Below are positions 60,388 through 64,000 of a stretch of DNA of 64,000 nucleotides, piece by piece. The translations under genes and the position numbers were made by a program. How positions within the stretch are numbered: the first letter of the stretch is position 1; every line of letters starts with the position of its first letter. Source of the DNA: Actinacidiphila rubida. Its GTDB lineage: Bacteria > Actinomycetota > Actinomycetes > Streptomycetales > Streptomycetaceae. Where the stretch lies: the NCBI RefSeq assembly GCF_900110255.1, contig NZ_FODD01000008.1, forward strand, positions 62,001 through 126,000, written 5' to 3'. The notes under the pieces were generated by a model. That model was not told where the DNA came from and did not search any database. It saw only the letters and a list, made by a program, of their open reading frames with translations.

Positions 60388-60771
60388 CTACTGGCCGGCG
60401 GGCGCGGACGCGGCGGTGCCCGAGGAGGGCAGCAGCACGTCCGCGTCGAAGCAGGTGCGGTCGCCGGTGTGGCAGGCGGCCCCTTCCTGGTCGACCTTGA
60501 CCAGCACCGTGTCGCCGTCGCAGTCCAGCGCGACGGACTTGACGTGCTGCACGTGCCCGGAGGTGTCGCCCTTCACCCAGTACTCGCTGCGGCTGCGGCT
60601 CCAGTAGGTGCAGCGGCCGGTGGTCAGCGTGCGGTGCAGCGCCTCGGCGTCCATCCAGCCCAGCATGAGTACCTCGCCGGTGTCGTACTGCTGGGCGATG
60701 GCCGGCACCAGGCCGTCGGCGTTGCGCTTGAGACGGGCGGCGATGGCGGGGTCGAGCGAGGTGGCGGGCAT
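60388..60771 (-). CDS. hisI: Phosphoribosyl-AMP cyclohydrolase
   Basis: A 127-residue zinc enzyme of histidine synthesis that opens the purine ring of phosphoribosyl-AMP. Family motifs are [33 protein letters not shown], the metal site [14 protein letters not shown] and [11 protein letters not shown]. It is mono-functional, without the HisE domain. The ATG at 60771 is used; a second at 60780 would add three residues. It is transcribed toward trpE. Confidence 0.95.
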   Translation of the reverse strand: MPATSLDPAIAARLKRNADGLVPAIAQQYDTGEVLMLGWMDAEALHRTLTTGRCTYWSRSRSEYWVKGDTSGHVQHVKSVALDCDGDTVLVKVDQEGAACHTGDRTCFDADVLLPSSGTAASAPAGQ

Positions 60772-60897
60772 GGCCCCCATTGTGCCGCCGATCTCCCCCA
60801 ATGAGAAAAGCCGCAAGAACTGGCAAAGCAGGCGGCGGTGTTGTCCGCTCTCCGGTACTGGCTCGCCCTTGTCACCCTCATGGGGCATTCTGCGTGC

Positions 60898-61872
60898 ATG
60901 GGTTTTCCACCGCCTCCGCCGAACGGACCGACGCCGCCCCCTGAGCAGGGTGGCGGGTTCGGCCCGCCGCAGGGGTTCGGCCCCCCGCCCCCGCCCCCGC
61001 CGGGCGGTGGCTACGGCTACCCGCAGCAGGGTGGCGGCGAGCAGTACGGCCATCCGCAGCAGGGCGGCAACGAGCAGTACGGCTACCCCCAGCAGGGCGG
61101 CGGGCAGTACGGCTACCCGCAGCAGGGCGGCAACGACCCCTACGGCTATCCCCCGCAGGGCGGCGGCTACGGCCCGCCCGGACCCCCCGGACCGCCGGCC
61201 CCGCCCGGTGGTTTCGGCTACCCGCCGCCCGGCCCAGGCGGTTACCTGCCGCCGCCCCCGCCGCCGAACAACAGCAAGCGCAACGCGTGGATCGCCATCG
61301 GCTCCATCGTGGCGGTCGGCGCGGTCGTCGGCGGCATCCTGGTGGCCTCGAACAGCGGCGGCGACAAGAAGGACGACGCCAAGCCGACGGCCTCGCTGAC
61401 CACCGTGCCGACGGTGACGCTGCCGACGCCCACCGTCACGGCGCCCTCCGACGACCCGACGCTGGACCTGCCGACGGACGAGCCGAGCGACACCGGGCTG
61501 CCCACGCCGACCGAGAAGCTCGTGCCCTACGTGGTGCTCTCGCCCGGCAAGTGCTTCGACGCGCCGACGCTCAGCCCCTCGGTGTCCAAGGTGACGACGC
61601 GCTCGTGCAGTTCCGCGCACGACGCGCAGGTCGTCGCCAACGAGACGCTGTCCGGCACGTTCGCCAGCGACCTGGAGATCCAGAACAAGGCGCTGACGCT
61701 GTGCGAGGCGGACGCCCGCAAGCACCTGCCCGCGGACGGGCGCACGTACTACCCGTACGCGCTGTTCCCCAAGCTGGTCACCTACCAGCTGCAGAACCGC
61801 AAGACGGTCACGTGCTCGCTGACCCGCAACAACGGGCACAACGGGGTGAAGCTGTACAGCAAGCTGGGCTAA
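60898..61872 (+). CDS. Proline/glycine-rich single-pass protein with C-terminal septum-formation-like domain
   Basis: A 324-residue protein. The first 120 residues are disordered and repeat [12 protein letters not shown] units with long proline runs. One membrane helix ([21 protein letters not shown]) is at about 129-150, then a Thr/Pro linker. The extracytoplasmic domain (about 215-320) has [20 protein letters not shown] and [13 protein letters not shown], which resemble the actinobacterial septum-formation/DUF4190-associated family with conserved cysteine pairs. Function is unknown. No clear ribosome-binding site precedes the chosen ATG, and one at 60880 is an alternative. Confidence 0.78.
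   Translation: MGFPPPPPNGPTPPPEQGGGFGPPQGFGPPPPPPPGGGYGYPQQGGGEQYGHPQQGGNEQYGYPQQGGGQYGYPQQGGNDPYGYPPQGGGYGPPGPPGPPAPPGGFGYPPPGPGGYLPPPPPPNNSKRNAWIAIGSIVAVGAVVGGILVASNSGGDKKDDAKPTASLTTVPTVTLPTPTVTAPSDDPTLDLPTDEPSDTGLPTPTEKLVPYVVLSPGKCFDAPTLSPSVSKVTTRSCSSAHDAQVVANETLSGTFASDLEIQNKALTLCEADARKHLPADGRTYYPYALFPKLVTYQLQNRKTVTCSLTRNNGHNGVKLYSKLG
60990..61175 (+). repeat. Coding tandem repeats (YGYPQQGG units)
   Basis: Imperfect units of about 30-36 bases containing TACGGCTACCCGCAGCAGGG recur four to five times in the disordered N-terminus of the preceding gene. Copy number is likely variable. Confidence 0.75.
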
Positions 61873-61945
61873 CCGCGGGCCCGGTTCGGCGCGGGCCGCG
61901 GTGCGACTCCGGCGCAATCCGGCCGCCAGGGCCTAGCCTGACGGT

Positions 61946-62581
61946 ATGTCGACCCATGCGCAGCGTGAACGCCTGCTCCTCGCCGACCTGCTGGAGCAGG
62001 CGGGTCCCGACGCCCCGACCCTGTGCCCGGGATGGCGGACCCGTGACCTGGCCGCGCACGTCGTGGTGCGCGAGCGCCGCGGCGACGCGGCGGCCGGATT
62101 GGTCATCCCGCAGCTCGCGGCCCGCCTGGACCGGGTGCGCGAGGAGTACGCGGAGCGGCCCTACGAGGAGCTGATCCAGCTCATCAGGACCGGCCCGCCG
62201 CGGATGTCGCCGTTCAGCCTCAAGCAGCTGGACGAGGCGTCCAACACCGTCGAGTTCTACGTGCACGCCGAGGACGTGCGGCGGGCCGCGGACGACTGGA
62301 CGCCGCGGCCCATCGACCCCGTCTTCGGGGACGCCCTCTGGAGCCGTCTGGAGCGCATGGGCCGCATGCTGGGCCGCCGCTCCCCCGTCGGCCTGGTGCT
62401 GCGGCGCCCCGACGGCCAGACGGTGGTGGCCCATCGCGGTTCTCCCGTCGTCACGGTCACCGGGGAGCCCGCCGAGCTGACGCTGTACGCGTTCGGCCGG
62501 CAGTCCGTGGCCAAGGTCGAGGTGGCCGGCGAGGAGAGCGCGGTGACCGCGGCCCAGAACTCGCGGCTCGGCCTGACGTGA
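61946..62581 (+). CDS. TIGR03085 family metal-binding protein
   Basis: A 211-residue actinobacterial protein with a DinB/mycothiol-dependent-enzyme-like helical bundle (QRERLLLADLLEQAGPDAPTLCPGW near the start and DLAAHVVVRERRGD, with the histidine that usually binds metal). Further histidine/aspartate residues are in EFYVHAEDVRRA (about 108-118). Its exact job is unknown; mycothiol-linked chemistry is possible. The ATG at 61946 gives the family N-terminus. Confidence 0.87.
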   Translation: MSTHAQRERLLLADLLEQAGPDAPTLCPGWRTRDLAAHVVVRERRGDAAAGLVIPQLAARLDRVREEYAERPYEELIQLIRTGPPRMSPFSLKQLDEASNTVEFYVHAEDVRRAADDWTPRPIDPVFGDALWSRLERMGRMLGRRSPVGLVLRRPDGQTVVAHRGSPVVTVTGEPAELTLYAFGRQSVAKVEVAGEESAVTAAQNSRLGLT

Positions 62582-62605
62582 TCGGCGCCCGGCTCAGCGG
62601 CCGGT

Positions 62606-63910
62606 TCAGCGGCCGGGCGGGCGGTCCAGTTCGGCGCGGCGCACCGTGGGCGAGGCCAGGCTCGGCACGCCGCCCAGGCACGCGACGCCGGCGCTCACCA
62701 GGAACACCGGGGTCGGACCCCACGCGGCGACGGCCGCGCCGAACACCGGGTAGGCCAGGGGCGCGAGGCCGAAACCGGTGAGGCTCATCACGGCGGAGAC
62801 CCGGCCGAGGTAGGCCGGGTGCACGGCGGACTGGATGAGCGCGATGGTCAGCCCGCCGCAGACCCCGCCGACCAGGCCGGCGAACAGGGTCACGGCGGCC
62901 GCCACGGTGGGCGATCCGGCGAGCGCGGCCAGGCCCAGCGCGGAGGAGCTGACGAAGAGCGTGCCGATCGAGACGGCGCCGGCCCGCGGCAGCCAGCCGC
63001 GCACCGTGAGCAGCAGCGCGCCGCCCGCGGAGCCGACGCCGAACGCGGCGATGATCCAGCCGTAGCCGGTCGAGCCCCAGCCGCGCTCCTGGCACAGCAG
63101 CACCATGCCGACGTTCAGGGGCCCGGCCAGGCCGAGTTCGCACAGCGCGCCGGACACCACCAGCGGCCCGGCCAGCCGGTTGCTCCGCAGGTGGCGCAGC
63201 CCGTCCCGCAGTTCCTGCCAGGCCGTGGCGGACCGGGGCCCGGCTCCCGCGCCGCCGTCCCGCGCGCCGTCCACCGCGCCGTCCGCGGCGTCCGGGCGGG
63301 GCAGCGCGCCGATGCGGGTGGTGACCAGCAGCGGCACCGACGCGGCGAAGAGCACGCCGGCGGTGGCGAACGCCGCGGAGGGTCCGCCCAGGCCCATCGC
63401 CAGCCCGCCGGCCGGTGGTCCGGCGATGTTCCCGAACCGCATGGCCAGGGCCCGCAGGCCCTGCAGGCGCATCATCTGGTCGGGTCCGGCGAGCCGCGGC
63501 GGCAGGGCGCCCACCGCGGGCAGGAACAGCGCGTCGACGACGCCGAAGGCGAGGGCCACGGCGATCAGCAGCCACAGCCCGGGCGAGGACAGGGCGAGGG
63601 TGGCGGCCGCGGCGAGGATGAGCACGCAGCGCACGGCGTCGCTGCCGATCACCACCCGGCGCGGACCGAAGCGGTCGGCGATCACGCCGCCGCCGAGCAT
63701 CAGCGCGGCGCGCGGCACCGAGCCGGCCGCCATCACCATGCCGACCTCGGCGGGCGGCAGGGACTTGGCGGCGGCGAAGCCGAGCGCGAGGAAGTAGACG
63801 CCGTCGCCGAGCGTCGAGGCGGTGTAAGCGGCCAGCCAGCGCAGCACGTTGGCGTCGCGGTGGGCGGGCCGGGCCGCACGGGTCGCGGTCGCGGTGGTCG
63901 TGGTGGTCAA
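62606..63910 (-). CDS. MFS transporter
   Basis: A 434-residue major-facilitator protein with 12 predicted helices. The cytoplasmic loop between helices 2 and 3 reads GGGVIADRFGPRRVVIGSD (family GxxxDRxGRR signature). The central loop (about 205-235) is disordered and alanine/aspartate-rich. Relatives export drugs or metabolites; the cargo is not evident. The start is placed at TTG 63910, with GGAGGG 7 bases upstream; the frame continues upstream to 63928 without another good start. The remaining 90 bp to the window edge hold no gene and show two copies of CGCGGGCGAAC. Confidence 0.87.
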   Translation of the reverse strand: MTTTTTATATRAARPAHRDANVLRWLAAYTASTLGDGVYFLALGFAAAKSLPPAEVGMVMAAGSVPRAALMLGGGVIADRFGPRRVVIGSDAVRCVLILAAAATLALSSPGLWLLIAVALAFGVVDALFLPAVGALPPRLAGPDQMMRLQGLRALAMRFGNIAGPPAGGLAMGLGGPSAAFATAGVLFAASVPLLVTTRIGALPRPDAADGAVDGARDGGAGAGPRSATAWQELRDGLRHLRSNRLAGPLVVSGALCELGLAGPLNVGMVLLCQERGWGSTGYGWIIAAFGVGSAGGALLLTVRGWLPRAGAVSIGTLFVSSSALGLAALAGSPTVAAAVTLFAGLVGGVCGGLTIALIQSAVHPAYLGRVSAVMSLTGFGLAPLAYPVFGAAVAAWGPTPVFLVSAGVACLGGVPSLASPTVRRAELDRPPGR

Positions 63911-64000
63911 CGCGTAACCCTCCAGCAAGGGAGCGGACGTACGGACGGCCCCACGGGCACGCGGGCGAACGCCTGCGCACGGACGGGTGCGCGGGCGAAC

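Noticed and set aside
60990..61175. Regular repeats that could suggest a CRISPR array
   Set aside because: They are in frame, encode YGYPQQGG units, and have no unique spacers.

Overview
The window is a very GC-rich, gene-dense stretch of a streptomycete-type actinobacterial chromosome. The genus is probably Streptomyces or a close relative such as Kitasatospora or Actinacidiphila. Signs of this are the codon usage, frequent GTG and TTG starts, Tat-type and Sec-type secreted hydrolases, a PdtaR-type ANTAR regulator, and actinobacteria-specific small proteins (HGxxPAAW, TIGR02234, TIGR03085, TrpM). The core order uvrB, coaE, rpsA, polA, pdtaR, livFGMHK, pyk, gltDB, lgt, trpA-trpB-trpM-trpC, trpE, hisI matches, from memory, one conserved region of the S. 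coelicolor chromosome. No rRNA, CRISPR array, insertion sequence or prophage was recognised.

Layout. 0-15 kb: the start of uvrB, an O6-alkylguanine-DNA alkyltransferase, a secreted GH29 fucosidase, an SPFH protein, a TPR protein, coaE, a PAC2 protein, a secreted beta-helix protein, rpsA with a textbook promoter, a methyltransferase, an HrpB-type helicase and a secreted lytic transglycosylase. 15-22 kb: polA, a molybdopterin oxidoreductase with a hotdog thioesterase, then an HTH-LAGLIDADG protein downstream of an odd tRNA with anticodon CAA, then pdtaR. 22.6-30.4 kb: a five-gene branched-chain amino acid ABC transporter and pyruvate kinase. 30.7-42.2 kb is the most accessory part: a Tat-secreted nucleotidase, a decarboxylase/N-hydroxylase pair of siderophore type, about 700 bp with two large inverted repeats, aminopeptidase N, and a two-gene unit made of a serpin-Nudix-methyltransferase fusion and a zinc metalloprotease. 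42.3-48.4 kb: glutamate synthase gltDB. 48.7-60.8 kb: VIT1-type transporter, lgt, a DsbA-like protein and the tryptophan genes, with a secreted sedolisin inserted in opposite orientation between trpE and the rest. 60.9-64 kb: a proline-rich membrane protein, a TIGR03085 protein and an MFS transporter.

How the genes work together. The conserved backbone covers DNA repair and replication (UvrB, Ogt, PolA), translation (S1), CoA, pyruvate, glutamate and tryptophan metabolism, amino acid uptake and lipoprotein maturation. The accessory genes look like separate insertions between backbone genes, often with their own promoter and a strong terminator hairpin. The features most worth following up are the serpin fusion operon with a perfect palindrome in its promoter region, the class I tRNA carrying a leucine anticodon beside a LAGLIDADG gene, the inverted repeat pair, and a visible flip of strand composition near 21 kb.
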